The position numbers and the translations under genes are program-made. The notes under the pieces were generated by a model. It made no database searches and was not told the origin of the DNA. It saw only the letters and a list, made by a program, of their open reading frames with translations. Below, one piece after another: positions 8,105 through 16,085 of a stretch of 33,685 nucleotides of DNA (the stretch's first letter is position 1; each line of letters opens with the position of its first letter). Origin of the DNA: Myxococcota bacterium (GTDB lineage: Bacteria; Myxococcota_A; UBA9160; UBA4427); contig JAQWRT010000062.1 in NCBI GenBank assembly GCA_029243605.1, forward strand, positions 1 through 33,685, written 5' to 3'.

Positions 8105-8863
8105 ATGAGCCACGCAAAACTTCCCGAGTTCTTGAGACCCAAGCAGCCCAACTCACTTGTGCGTCTGGGCCAGGATTACGATGGCGGATACCTGGTGGAC
8201 GAAAAGGATGTACAGGAGGCCGAATGCCTGCTGAGCCTGGGAATCAATGACGATTGGAGCTTTGAGAAAGCCTTCTGCAAACAGAACGATGTCGATGTGT
8301 TGGCTTTTGATGGATCCATCGGCGCCAGCCGGTTCCTGAAAAGAGCCCTCAACCACCTGCCCCTTTTCTTTCTGCCTGTGTTCTTCAGACGCGCATCGAC
8401 CTATCTGGATTACAAACGCTTCTTCAAAGGCAAGCATCGACATATCGAGTCATTTGTCGGAATCGACGCTCCGCCTTCTGATCTTTCGATGCGTCGGGTC
8501 TTTGAGATCCTGCGCGCTCAATCCTCTGGCATGTGTTTTTTGAAGATCGATATCGAGGGCTCCGAATACCGGATCCTGGATGACGTCATTGAGCATGCCG
8601 AGACGACCACTGCACTCGCCATCGAGTTTCACGATTGCGACTTACACCTGGGCCGAATCGAAGCTTTTATTCAAAGCTATCCGCTTCAACTCATCCACGT
8701 GCACGCCAACAATTTCGCATCACTTACACCCGAGGGCTTGCCTACGGTGTTGGAGCTGACCTTTTCATCGAGAACCCCTGCTGAAACCGGACTCGCACTG
8801 CCGCATCCGAAGGACATGCCAAATGACAAGGACGCAGATGAGATCCGTTGGATTTTCGAATAG
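8105..8863 (+). CDS. FkbM-type SAM-dependent methyltransferase
   Basis: The 252-residue product has the layout of FkbM-family methyltransferases, which O-methylate sugars or polyketide-type groups. It contains an N-terminal 'LGQDYDGGYLVDEKDV' segment, the SAM-site strand 'CLLSLGINDDWSFEKAF', an acidic residue in 'VDVLAFDGSIG', and the diagnostic FLKIDIEGSEYRIL (~residues 143-156). Its length is normal and both ends look intact. It converges on a glycosyltransferase gene with a 51-bp gap. The pair may have modified the same surface glycan, but they are on opposite strands and not an operon. Confidence 0.8.
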   Translation: MSHAKLPEFLRPKQPNSLVRLGQDYDGGYLVDEKDVQEAECLLSLGINDDWSFEKAFCKQNDVDVLAFDGSIGASRFLKRALNHLPLFFLPVFFRRASTYLDYKRFFKGKHRHIESFVGIDAPPSDLSMRRVFEILRAQSSGMCFLKIDIEGSEYRILDDVIEHAETTTALAIEFHDCDLHLGRIEAFIQSYPLQLIHVHANNFASLTPEGLPTVLELTFSSRTPAETGLALPHPKDMPNDKDADEIRWIFE

Positions 8864-8914
8864 GGCAGCCCGTCGGAAATTGACACCCAAGGGCCTGGCT
8901 TCATTCAGGGCCCG

Positions 8915-9613
8915 CTACCGGCCGGAGATCATCGACCGGACCCGGTGAGCGAATGCAGCCGCCCACTTAGCCACCTTGCCGGAGAAGCTGGATTTTGAGC
9001 TCCAGCTATGGTGCCAATGGTGTGCGGCGAATATCCAGGGGGTCTGGCTGAAGTCCTCATGGCGGCGCTTTTTCTTCTCTGTGTAGTGATAGGGGTAGAA
9101 CGTACCCGGCGGCAGGAGAAGCCAATCGTCTCGCTCCCTCAACACCGTGTTGGTGACCCCAGGCCCGGTTCCCCACGCTCCATCGGTTCGGAAATCTCCA
9201 GAGTTCTCATCGATCCGCTTTAAAGCGAGCTTGACGCAGGCGTCGATCGCCGGATGTCTGCATTCCGCGCCCAGGACAGCATCGGGGACGACATCGGCAT
9301 CTTCGTAGACCGCAAAACCCCGAAGCTGAAGGAGCGGCACCAGGCTGCGATACACCTGCACGTCAGAATCCAGATAGATCCCCCCGTGCAGCCACAATCC
9401 TTCCAATCGGATCAGTCCGGCCTTCTGAGCACCCGATTCACAACGCTCCCAATAGGGTGAAGTGATCGGAAACGCCGCAGGATCGACGGGCTCACGATAG
9501 GTAATGTGCTCGAAATCAGGATGCAGCGCCTTGGTCGACGCCCACCATTCCTCCACCTCCGCAGAGGTATGCACGGGAACGGTGCGAAAAATGAGCTTGG
9601 GGATAGGCATCAG
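8915..9613 (-). CDS. GT32-type glycosyltransferase (DXD sugar-binding)
   Basis: I choose the ATG at 9613 (MPIPKLIFRT), since 'IPKxIhxxW' is the usual opening of GT32/capsular glycosyltransferases. The longer frame adds only seven unlike residues. The metal- and nucleotide-sugar-binding DXD motif is in LWLHGGIYLDSDVQVYRSL (~residues 77-95). It is preceded by 'AGLIRLEGL', matching the family pattern of a helix running into G-G-x-Y-x-D-x-D. A conserved 'GAWGTGPGVTN' follows. It would transfer an alpha-linked sugar from a nucleotide donor to a surface glycan. The 232-residue length is normal for the family. Confidence 0.85.
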   Translation of the reverse strand: MMPIPKLIFRTVPVHTSAEVEEWWASTKALHPDFEHITYREPVDPAAFPITSPYWERCESGAQKAGLIRLEGLWLHGGIYLDSDVQVYRSLVPLLQLRGFAVYEDADVVPDAVLGAECRHPAIDACVKLALKRIDENSGDFRTDGAWGTGPGVTNTVLRERDDWLLLPPGTFYPYHYTEKKKRRHEDFSQTPWIFAAHHWHHSWSSKSSFSGKVAKWAAAFAHRVRSMISGR

Positions 9614-10129
9614 GAGCCCTGCCCTTCGGTCCATCCGTGCACGATTTTTGTGTCGCCCATTCCGTACTCGTTTCCTCGGTCCAAAAACCGAGCAGGTTAG
9701 CCCGCGCAGAGCCTACCTCACTAAGAATGAATGGGAATGGCAGCCCAACAAGGACAACGGAGCCCAAAAACGGCTGACCGAGCGCACCTTAAACCGACGG
9801 CGAGAACGCGTGCCCCTCGATGGGGGTACTCGAGATGCCCACCCGGACAAGGGCTCGCCCGAGGCCGCGGCCCTGCGCCTGCGCGCCGAGGAACTTGCCG
9901 CGGGCCTCGATGCCTGGACGGGAGGGTGGTTCAGCCGGGCCCTGGTTGCGGGCGAGGAGATGCCATGACTGCGGCCATGGGCCTTGGTGATGGACCCCAC
10001 CGATGGGCTCGGGTACGCGGCATGGGTTCCGGCTCGTCGCGGCTCGCTTGCCGCTTTCGCCTTCCTTGCATTGATCGTTGATTCACACGCCCCCACCCCG
10101 CTCGAAAGGACGACCATGAACGCTCCGTT
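9614..10129. other. Region with ORF remnants, no clear gene
   Basis: About 500 bases upstream of the GT32 gene. A plus frame at ~9720-9968 encodes a basic/Ala-rich tail ending ALVAGEEMP. After that stop the same frame resumes with MDPTDGLGYAAWVP and one hydrophobic stretch (SLAAFAFLALIV) until JR6 cuts it at 10130. This may be an unrecognised gene interrupted by a stop and by the repeat. No RNA gene or regulatory site is evident. Confidence 0.3.
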
Positions 10130-10213
10130 CCCGTAACGGGGCTCCCCTAGGGATTTAACATAACGCCCATACTCGGACGTTATGCCAGAAGGCAGCTTGT
10201 ATGTCCTATCCCC
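10130..10213 (+). repeat. Junction repeat JR6
   Basis: An 84-bp copy of the second subtype (CCCCTAGGGATTTAAC). The terminal palindrome is CCCGTAACGGG, a centre-base variant that keeps both arms. Confidence 0.95.
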
Positions 10214-10460
10214 CGAAACCGATGGGCTGGAGGCCTATCTGCGCCGCACCCTTGCTGAGGATTTCGAATGTCGCCCGCCCGCCCTGGTCTTCGTCTTTGC
10301 CCCGGGCTGGCTCCAGAGCATCGGGGCCAGCGACTTCAACCTTCTGGCCTTCCTGCGCCGGGATCCCCGCTTCGAAGCGATCTGGGCCCGGTATAGGCCC
10401 GTCGGTCAGATTGGCCCGGTTCGCGTCTTCGAGAGGACCCTGGCGCCGCCGCCGAGTTGA
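10214..10460 (+). pseudogene. C-terminal fragment of an unknown protein cut by JR6
   Basis: The frame enters from JR6 (MPEGSLYVLSP is repeat sequence) and continues for about 82 codons of protein-like sequence (for example RRTLAEDFECRPPALVFVF and ARYRPVGQIGPVRVFER) to a TGA. The ending resembles the soluble tail of bacterial multi-pass glycosyltransferases of the GT39 type ('...YrxvgxigpvrVFxR'), but this is only an impression. Everything upstream is missing. Confidence 0.45.
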
Positions 10461-10581
10461 CCCTTTTGGGAGACGGACGATTGGGTCTACTCTGGGGCAA
10501 GGCCTTGGAGAGCTTCCATGCGCGCTGGTGTGTGCTTGTGCCAGGGCGTGCCAGCCAGCCAGTCCCGGTCTGCGGCGGCGG

Positions 10582-11567
10582 TTAGCTCATTCGGCGCAAC
10601 CCAAGGCACTCACTGTACCGCGCTTTGGTGGCCGCGGGCGTGTGACTTGCCCGGGTGCTCACTGGACCGGCATGGGGGCCGAAAGCCCTTCGGGTGGCGA
10701 CTGAGGGTGTCCTGGCTTGAGCAGGCTCAAGCAATACTCGGTACCCAGTGAAACCCACGCCCGCGAACTGGCCCACGACCCCGGTGACGCAGAGGTCTTT
10801 GCCTTCGACCAACAGGCGGTTGCGAATTTTATCGACGCGCACTCCGGAGTCCGCATCGATGAAAATTTGAGCCACTCCGGTGCCATCATCCAAAAAGAGC
10901 TTGAAGCCATAAGTGCCATCTACGGCCAAGTCGGCCACCGCTGTACCTCGGACGGTGATTACATCGCCCTCGGTGGCGGAAAAAGGCGTCAGGCAATCGC
11001 ACCAGTTGGCTGTTACCTCGGGATGGCCCTCGATCGGCGGGCCTGGGTCAATTGGCCCACCTGGCGCGGCGCGAAAACCACGGGCCCTTTGTCGGGTGCT
11101 TCTTCGACGGTTGCGTTGGTGAGGGATAGGGTTCCCGAACTGCAGTGGCTCGTGCCCGTGACCCGCACTCTTTCGCCCCGCTCCACTTCGAGATCGCTGC
11201 CCTTCGGCGTTGCGATGAAGAGACCGCCCGTTCCGTCGTTGAGGTTGAAGCCGGGGCTCGAGTAGGAAGCCGTGAAGCGTCCCGACGCCGAACGCGCACG
11301 CCCTTCGACCACGTAGCGCGTGGGGTTGGCCACCGTGCACTCGACGCGGCTGCAGTCGTTGCCCCCATCGGAGCAACTGATCTCGACCTCGGCCAAGGCG
11401 ATGATCTCGCCAATCGCGGTAGGTGCCGCCTCGGCCATGCCGGGTGCGAGGGAGATTGCGGATAAAGCCAAGAGTGCGGCGGCTGCGCTCACGAATCCCG
11501 CCTGGAATTACCTGCGCCCCTCGCTTCTCCGCGCCAGGTTGATCGCCCCGCCAGTTCTCTTCTGCAT
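10582..11567 (-). pseudogene. Secreted OB-fold-like protein, broken by a stop and a frameshift
   Basis: The likely original start is the ATG at 11567, preceded by GGGAGAAATGGCG. Codon 20 of that frame is a TAA (11510-11508), after which the frame resumes with a GTG at 11492 and a classic signal peptide (ALLALSAISLAPGMAEA). The mature part contains 'VEISCSDGGNDCSRVECTV' and a repeated domain 'RVRVTGTSHCSSGTLSLTNATVEEAP'. Near 11050 the coding sense moves to another frame (GPIDPGPP ... GDVITVRGTAVADLAVDG ... GKDLCVTGVVGQFAGVGF). The 'G-d-x-V-x-V-x-G-T-a' pattern fits OB-fold domains of secreted nucleases or surface proteins. With both lesions no full-length product is expected. Confidence 0.55.
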
Positions 11568-11841
11568 CGCCATTTCTCCCGCTTCTGCATTATTGCTTCT
11601 GTTTTGGGCGCCCGGGCTCCTTGGTGGTGAAGGACGCTCCCATGGACGTGTGTAAAACGACTCAATGCTAACGACTTCTGCCTAAGAAAATCATAGGTTT
11701 CCAGAATGATATTGTCCGTGCATCCTGTGTTTGGGGCGCCGAGGCGGACGTGAGCCTCGCCTGGCCACCCGGAACCCGGGTCGGGGCTGAAATTCCAAAA
11801 AGTCGTCCTTCGGTCCAAGGGGGTCGCGCTGCGGGAAGTTC

Positions 11842-12525
11842 CTATCCGCCGACCAGGGACGGGAGTTCGTTCAGGCCTCGGACCGTCGTGATCGATGGAT
11901 CTGCTGGCATAGTCGAGCCCTCTCGCACCAACAGGACTCCGCGAAGGCCAGCGGCGCAGGCGCCCCGGTAGTCAACCGTGAGCGAATCGCCGATGTGGAT
12001 CGCGTCAGACGGATTTATGGCCGCGCGCTCGCAAGCGTAAAGAAAAATCCGAGGGTCAGGCTTTGAGCAGCCAAAGTCTGCGGATGTGATGACTTCGTCG
12101 AATCGGTCGGCCAGTCCGGTGCGGCGCAGTTTTTTGCGCTGCTGGGCTGCATCGCCATTCGTGATGACTGTGACATGGTCCGCGCAAAGCGACTCCAAGC
12201 ATGGCAGGACGTCAGGGTAGGCTCGCCAACTATCCTCGTAGTGCCCAAGATAAATCGAGAACAAGTCATCCGCATCTGCTTCGGAATGCTTCGTCCCTAA
12301 GACTTCGCTGATTCGCTCACGACGCTGTTCTTGAAACGAAATTTCACCGGCGACATAACGATCGAAGTGCCGGTCCTGTGCCCGAGTCCACAAATGGACA
12401 AATTCCTCTAGCGAGGATGCGGTGGTTCGATCTGCAATTACTTCGTAGAAGAGCGTCGACGCAGCGTGTTCGGCGCCAGAATGGTCGACAAGGGTGTTGT
12501 CCAAATCAAAGAAGACCGCGGTCAC
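11842..12525 (-). CDS. HAD superfamily hydrolase (YjjG-like phosphatase)
   Basis: I choose the GTG at 12525, which starts directly before motif I: TAVFFDLDNTLVDHSG (nucleophile Asp and acid/base Asp at ~6 and 8). Motif II is the Thr of 'VTVITNGD', motif III is Lys in 'CSKPDPRIF', and motif IV is 'IHIGDSLTVDYRGA'. All catalytic residues are therefore present. The helical cap between motifs I and II is the C1 type of haloacid-dehalogenase or nucleotidase enzymes such as YjjG. It probably removes phosphate from a small cytoplasmic metabolite or damaged nucleotide. The 227-residue length is normal. It is transcribed in the same direction as the enoyl-CoA hydratase gene upstream, 185 bp away. Confidence 0.88.
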   Translation of the reverse strand: MTAVFFDLDNTLVDHSGAEHAASTLFYEVIADRTTASSLEEFVHLWTRAQDRHFDRYVAGEISFQEQRRERISEVLGTKHSEADADDLFSIYLGHYEDSWRAYPDVLPCLESLCADHVTVITNGDAAQQRKKLRRTGLADRFDEVITSADFGCSKPDPRIFLYACERAAINPSDAIHIGDSLTVDYRGACAAGLRGVLLVREGSTMPADPSITTVRGLNELPSLVGG

Positions 12526-12710
12526 AGCACCACCCGGTTGGAAAATAGGATGTTCAAGCTGGCAGGGTAGCCGGCACCAAGACTGCAACTTACATTTGCG
12601 CGGCGGGCCCCCGAGCAAGGCCCCGAGCGATCGGGCGTTGGCGAGGGTCGGCTGGGCACGAATGAATCTGCCTCTGTCATTGATCCTGCTGTCTCACTTG
12701 GCCACGACCA

Positions 12711-13523
12711 TCAATCGGGGAGCTGATAGTCCGCGGCTCGCTTTTCAAAGTTAGCCTTGACCGATTCGATCTGATTGGGGCTCCCGATCAGTTCTCCTTG
12801 GAGTTTTGCTTCGAGCTCGAGGCCGGTTCGCTCGTCCGCATGCCAAGCCTCCTGCAACAAAGTCTTCCCACGCCGAATTGCATTCGGAGACTTGGAGGCA
12901 ATCTCGGAAGCGAGTTCCATGGCATGGGCCAGGGGGTCTTCTGAGACGTGCGTGATGATGCCGAGTTCCTTGGCAGCCGGACCATCCAGAATTCGGCCCG
13001 TCCAGGTAAGTTCCTTGGCAACATCGAGGGGCACGACGTCGCGGAGCGTCTGGGTGATGCCGACGTCTGGAATCAATCCCCACTTGATTTCGAGCACCGA
13101 GAACCGCATGTCTGGTGCGGCGATACGGATATCTGCGCCCATCGCGATCTGCGCGCCTGCTCCGTAAGCCACGCCGTGAATCGCGCCGATTACCGGCATG
13201 GGCAAGCGCTTCCAGACGAGTGCCGCACGTTGGAACTGATTCTCCGGAAATTTCGTACCGCTCTTGAGTGTGCTGCCCGAGCCCGGTGAGTCGCTGTCGC
13301 GCTCGGTGATGCCTTGCATGCTCGCCATGTCGAGACCGGCGCAGAAGCTGCGACCGTTGCCCGAGAGCACAACCGCACGAACTTCGCGGTTCTCCATCAG
13401 CGACTCACCGGCTTCAGCGATCGCCGTCCACATTTCGGGATTGATCGCGTTCATTTTGTCGGGCCGATTGAGGCGAACGTCGGCGACATGGTTTTTAAGG
13501 TCGATCGTCACGAGATTAGACAT
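12711..13523 (-). CDS. Enoyl-CoA hydratase/isomerase (crotonase) family protein
   Basis: The 270-residue protein has the crotonase core. VADVRLNRPDKMNAINPEM opens it, the first oxyanion-hole segment is 'SGNGRSFCAGLDM', and the second is 'IGAIHGVAYGAGAQIAMGAD'. Both acidic residues of hydratases are in place: Glu in 'SVLEIKWGLIPDVG' and Glu in 'AKELTWTGR'. True water addition to enoyl-CoA is therefore possible. The product would act in fatty-acid or aromatic-acid CoA degradation, but no partner genes are near. The C-terminus is complete. It starts at the ATG at 13523, and the gene has no sign of decay, unlike many neighbours. Confidence 0.9.
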   Translation of the reverse strand: MSNLVTIDLKNHVADVRLNRPDKMNAINPEMWTAIAEAGESLMENREVRAVVLSGNGRSFCAGLDMASMQGITERDSDSPGSGSTLKSGTKFPENQFQRAALVWKRLPMPVIGAIHGVAYGAGAQIAMGADIRIAAPDMRFSVLEIKWGLIPDVGITQTLRDVVPLDVAKELTWTGRILDGPAAKELGIITHVSEDPLAHAMELASEIASKSPNAIRRGKTLLQEAWHADERTGLELEAKLQGELIGSPNQIESVKANFEKRAADYQLPD

Positions 13524-13666
13524 TCAGATGAACTCCTGGGGAGTGACTCGATGACCGAGCCATGGGGGAATTGAGTATATACGGATCCCGATGACGATGG
13601 GCGAGATCGGCTGTGGTGGGTGAAAATGTCAAAGGCGAATTCTACACCCTTGCCATGTAGGTTGCG

Positions 13667-13713
13667 TGGCACGCCGGGAGGGATTCGAACCCCCGACCCT
13701 CAGGTTCGAAGAC
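13667..13713 (-). tRNA. tRNA 3'-half fragment (perhaps tRNA-Arg-TCG), possible attachment-site scar
   Basis: On the minus strand the sequence reads as an anticodon loop CTTCGAA, 3' anticodon arm, variable loop, T-arm with GGTTCGAATCC, a 7-nt acceptor strand CCGGCGT, discriminator G and an encoded CCA. The 5' half (acceptor, D-arm and matching anticodon arm) is not present upstream. Fragments running from the anticodon or T-arm to the CCA end are the usual product of tyrosine-recombinase integration into tRNA genes. The last 19 bases recur at 26407-26425 in the opposite orientation. The isotype is tentative because only half of the anticodon arm is left. Confidence 0.65.
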
Positions 13714-14033
13714 CGTCGCGGGGGTGAGAAATAACGCGTACTTACGCTGAGCGCACTGCGAGCAGCTGCATAGAGCGGCACCGGTGACGGCTCCCGGCTC
13801 TAAACGGCTCTGGGTTTTGAGGGCTGAAGACACACGGGTAGGAGTCGCTGATTCCCCCTGGCGCTCTCCCGAGCCCCCCCTATCTCTGAGCGGGTCCCTC
13901 AGTCACCTATACACAGAGTTTTTCTCGTCCGAAGAGCTTGGGGCCCCAGATGGGGCCGGGAATATTCCTGCAACTTAGCTACCAAAATTTTTGTAAAATT
14001 TCCGACGGCTTTAAGCCCCCGAGTAGGTATCTA
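13714..14033. other. Region without a gene, ending at JR7
   Basis: About 320 bases between the tRNA fragment and JR7. Toward the end it becomes A+T-rich (ACCAAAATTTTTGTAAAATT, 13980-13999, with a short inverted repeat AAAATTTTTGTAAAATTT). No convincing frame is seen. It could be the flank of an integrated element, but nothing shows that directly. Confidence 0.35.
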
Positions 14034-14118
14034 CCCATCGCGGGGCTCCCCCTGGACATTTAACATAACGCCCATACCCGGACGTTGTGCCAGAATTCAG
14101 CTTGTATGCCCTATCCCC
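14034..14118 (+). repeat. Junction repeat JR7
   Basis: A full 85-bp copy with a diverged left end (CCCATCGCGGGG) and TGGACATTTAAC in place of TGGGTATTTAAC. It faces JR8 across 1.8 kb. Confidence 0.93.
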
Positions 14119-14336
14119 AATCGGTGGGCTATTGGGCGGTGCTTCCTCATCCGAGCCAACCCGAGCAGTCCCGTGTCTTCTATCCCATCGACATGAAGAC
14201 CCGCGGATGGACGCCCGACTTTATTCGCCGCAGGGTGGCCAGAGAGGGCCTGGAAGAAGCGACAGGCTGGGTCAAGACCGAATCCGAAAAACGCCCTGAG
14301 TTCACACCCTCGAAAAAGCGACGAAAGCCATTATGA
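14106..14336 (+). pseudogene. START/SRPBCC lipid-binding protein, C-terminal fragment
   Basis: The in-repeat ATG (14106) reads MPYP and continues in frame with GYWAVLPHPSQPEQSRVFYP and MKTRGWTPDFIRRRVAREGLEEAT. This resembles the end of START-type SRPBCC proteins: a last beta strand, then the long C-terminal helix over the lipid cavity. The first ~130 residues of such a domain are missing, so the product should not bind ligand. Its stop overlaps the start of the MFS gene by ATGA, which suggests an original translationally coupled pair. Confidence 0.6.
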
Positions 14337-15652
14337 GCGAAAAAGAGAACACAGACAAAAGCGGGGGCGAAGAGCACTACCGGCCCAAATGGCTAGTCGC
14401 CGCCCCCTTCCTCGACCCGGTCCCGCGCCTCACTCGCCATCAGTGGCGCATCATAGGCCTGCTGGGCGTGGCCTGTATTTTTGATCAATACGATCTCCAC
14501 CTCTTTTCCCTCGCCCTGGTGCAGATCCAGGCAGATCTGGGCATCCCCGAAGACCAGATCGGCGACCTGGGTGCCATCGTCCGACTGGGCGCCCTGCCCG
14601 CCTTCTTCTTCGGCCTCATCGCAGACCGCCTGGGCCGAAGGCGTGTCCTCCTCGTCACCATCGTGCTCTATACGATTCTCACGGGCGCCACCGCGTTCGC
14701 TCAGGACACCATGACCTTCGTTGTTCTCCAGTTTTTCGCGCGCATGTTTGCGGTCGCCGAGCTCATGCTCGCGTACGTGGTCGTCACCGAAGAACTCGAC
14801 CCCGCTGACCGGGGCTGGGGGGTGGGGGCACTGACGGCACTCGCCGCTTGCGGAAGCGGGCTGGCCATTGTGCTCTTCGGTTTCGTCGAGATCCTACCTT
14901 TTGGCTGGCGGGCCCTCTATCTGGTGGGACTGATCCCTCTCGCCTGTGTGGCTTGGATGCGAAGAACGCTGCCTGAAACACAACATTTCGTCGACCATCA
15001 GAGCGAACAAGAAGAGAAGAAGACGAGTTGGATTCGTCCCGTCATTGATCTGGCTCGCATGTACCCAGGACGAATCCTGGTCGTAGCCGTGGTGATCTTC
15101 TTACTTAATTTCACGGAAAACGCGGCCGGATTCTTCGGCCCCAAATATCTGCAGGAAGCCCATGGCTGGCTCCCGTGGCAATACTCCGTCATGGGCTTCT
15201 TCGGAGGCGCCATTGGCATTGTGGGCGGCCCCTATGCATGACGCCTCTCCGATCAATACGGGCGCAAGAAAGTGGTCGCCGCCTTCTTGTTCGCCCATCC
15301 GCTTCTGGTCATTGCCTTCTACCAGGTTTCCGGCTGGATCCTCGCACCTCTCTGGGTCGCCATGATCTTCGCCGGGATGGCGGGCGGCGTGGTCCTCAGC
15401 GCCGTTGGCAATGAGCTCTTCCCGACTTCGTATCGGACCACGGCATCGGGCGCGCGTATGATCGTCGGAACCATCGGGGGGGCCCTGGGCCTCATCACCG
15501 AGTCGATCCTCTATGGCATCTTCGACTCGCACTGGAATGCCGTCTCGATCATGGTGATCGGGGCCCTCTTTGCCCCCTTTATCGTTCTCTATTTCTTTCC
15601 TGAGACAAGCGGAAGGGAACTCGAGGAAATCTCACCCGAGAAGACGGCCTAG
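14333..15652 (+). pseudogene. MFS transporter with one in-frame stop codon
   Basis: The frame encodes a 12-helix major facilitator of about 439 residues, with motif A-like loops in both halves. The first is 'GLIADRLGRRRVLLV'. The second should be 'GRLSDQYGRKKVV', but its leading glycine codon is TGA (15239-15241). Translation resumes in the same frame (RLSDQYGRKKVVAAF) to a TAG-terminated end, 'FFPETSGRELEEIS', typical of sugar/organic-acid porters. Helix 1 carries 'FDQYDLHLFSLAL', as in AAHS/sialate-type carriers. A single G-to-T change (GGA to TGA) explains the break. It is either a fresh pseudogene, a sequencing error or, less likely, read-through. Confidence 0.8.
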
Positions 15653-15699
15653 TTCGAAACCGGTTTACCGACTCATGGATCCCGTGACGGGCAGGCAAG

Positions 15700-15948
15700 A
15701 GTCTAAGCTGGGTTGCTCAGCAGTTGGGCCACGCCAACCCTGAACTGACCCTCAGGACCTATGCCCATGTGATGCCGGAGGAAGAATCCGACGTGTCCTT
15801 TGCTGATTTCGGCGGCTCCAAACGGCTCTATCCGGCTCCGGGCGATCTGAGCAACGACCCCAACGAAAACACCCTCGAGCGCATCCGAAGCCATTCTGCC
15901 CCGAGCGGGGATGGGGCGAGGGGAGACGACACTCGGGCTGCCTGCTGA
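15700..15948 (+). pseudogene. Tyrosine recombinase (integrase) C-terminal fragment
   Basis: A plus frame from about 15700 encodes SWVAQQLGHANPELTLRTYAHVM. This is the end of a phage-integrase catalytic domain: 'LGH' with its catalytic His, and the nucleophile Tyr in 'TLRTYAHV'. About 50 further residues follow (for example DVSFADFGGSKRLYPAP) until the frame runs into JR8 at 15920. The first two thirds of the enzyme, including the catalytic Arg/Lys and the His-x-x-Arg box, are missing. It is a remnant of a mobile element, directly against a JR copy and 2 kb from a tRNA 3' fragment. Confidence 0.75.
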
Positions 15949-16004
15949 CACAACGTCCGAGTGCGGGCGTTATCTTGAATCCCTAGGGGGAGACCCGTGG
16001 CGGG
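15920..16004 (-). repeat. Junction repeat JR8 (reverse, diverged)
   Basis: A full-length but decayed copy. The stretch ACACAACGTCCGAG and the CCCTAGGGGGAG arm are clear, while the end nearest the integrase fragment keeps only scattered matches (GGGGA, GACGACA, GGCTG). It belongs to the CCCTAGGGATT-type subgroup. Confidence 0.85.
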
Positions 16005-16085
16005 ACGCGCTCTTCGCCAAACGGGAGCCGACTGCATTCGCCCGGCGGCTATGTTAACAACCCCTGTCGACACGGAGGTGTTCCC

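Noticed and set aside
8890..8913. Bidirectional terminator between the FkbM and GT32 genes
   Set aside because: A GGGCCTG...CAGGGCCC inverted repeat is present, but it is bulged and lacks a T-run, so I do not list it as a feature.
15239..15241. TGA in the MFS gene as selenocysteine
   Set aside because: The position is a conserved glycine, not cysteine, no SECIS-like hairpin is evident after it, and one base change explains the stop.
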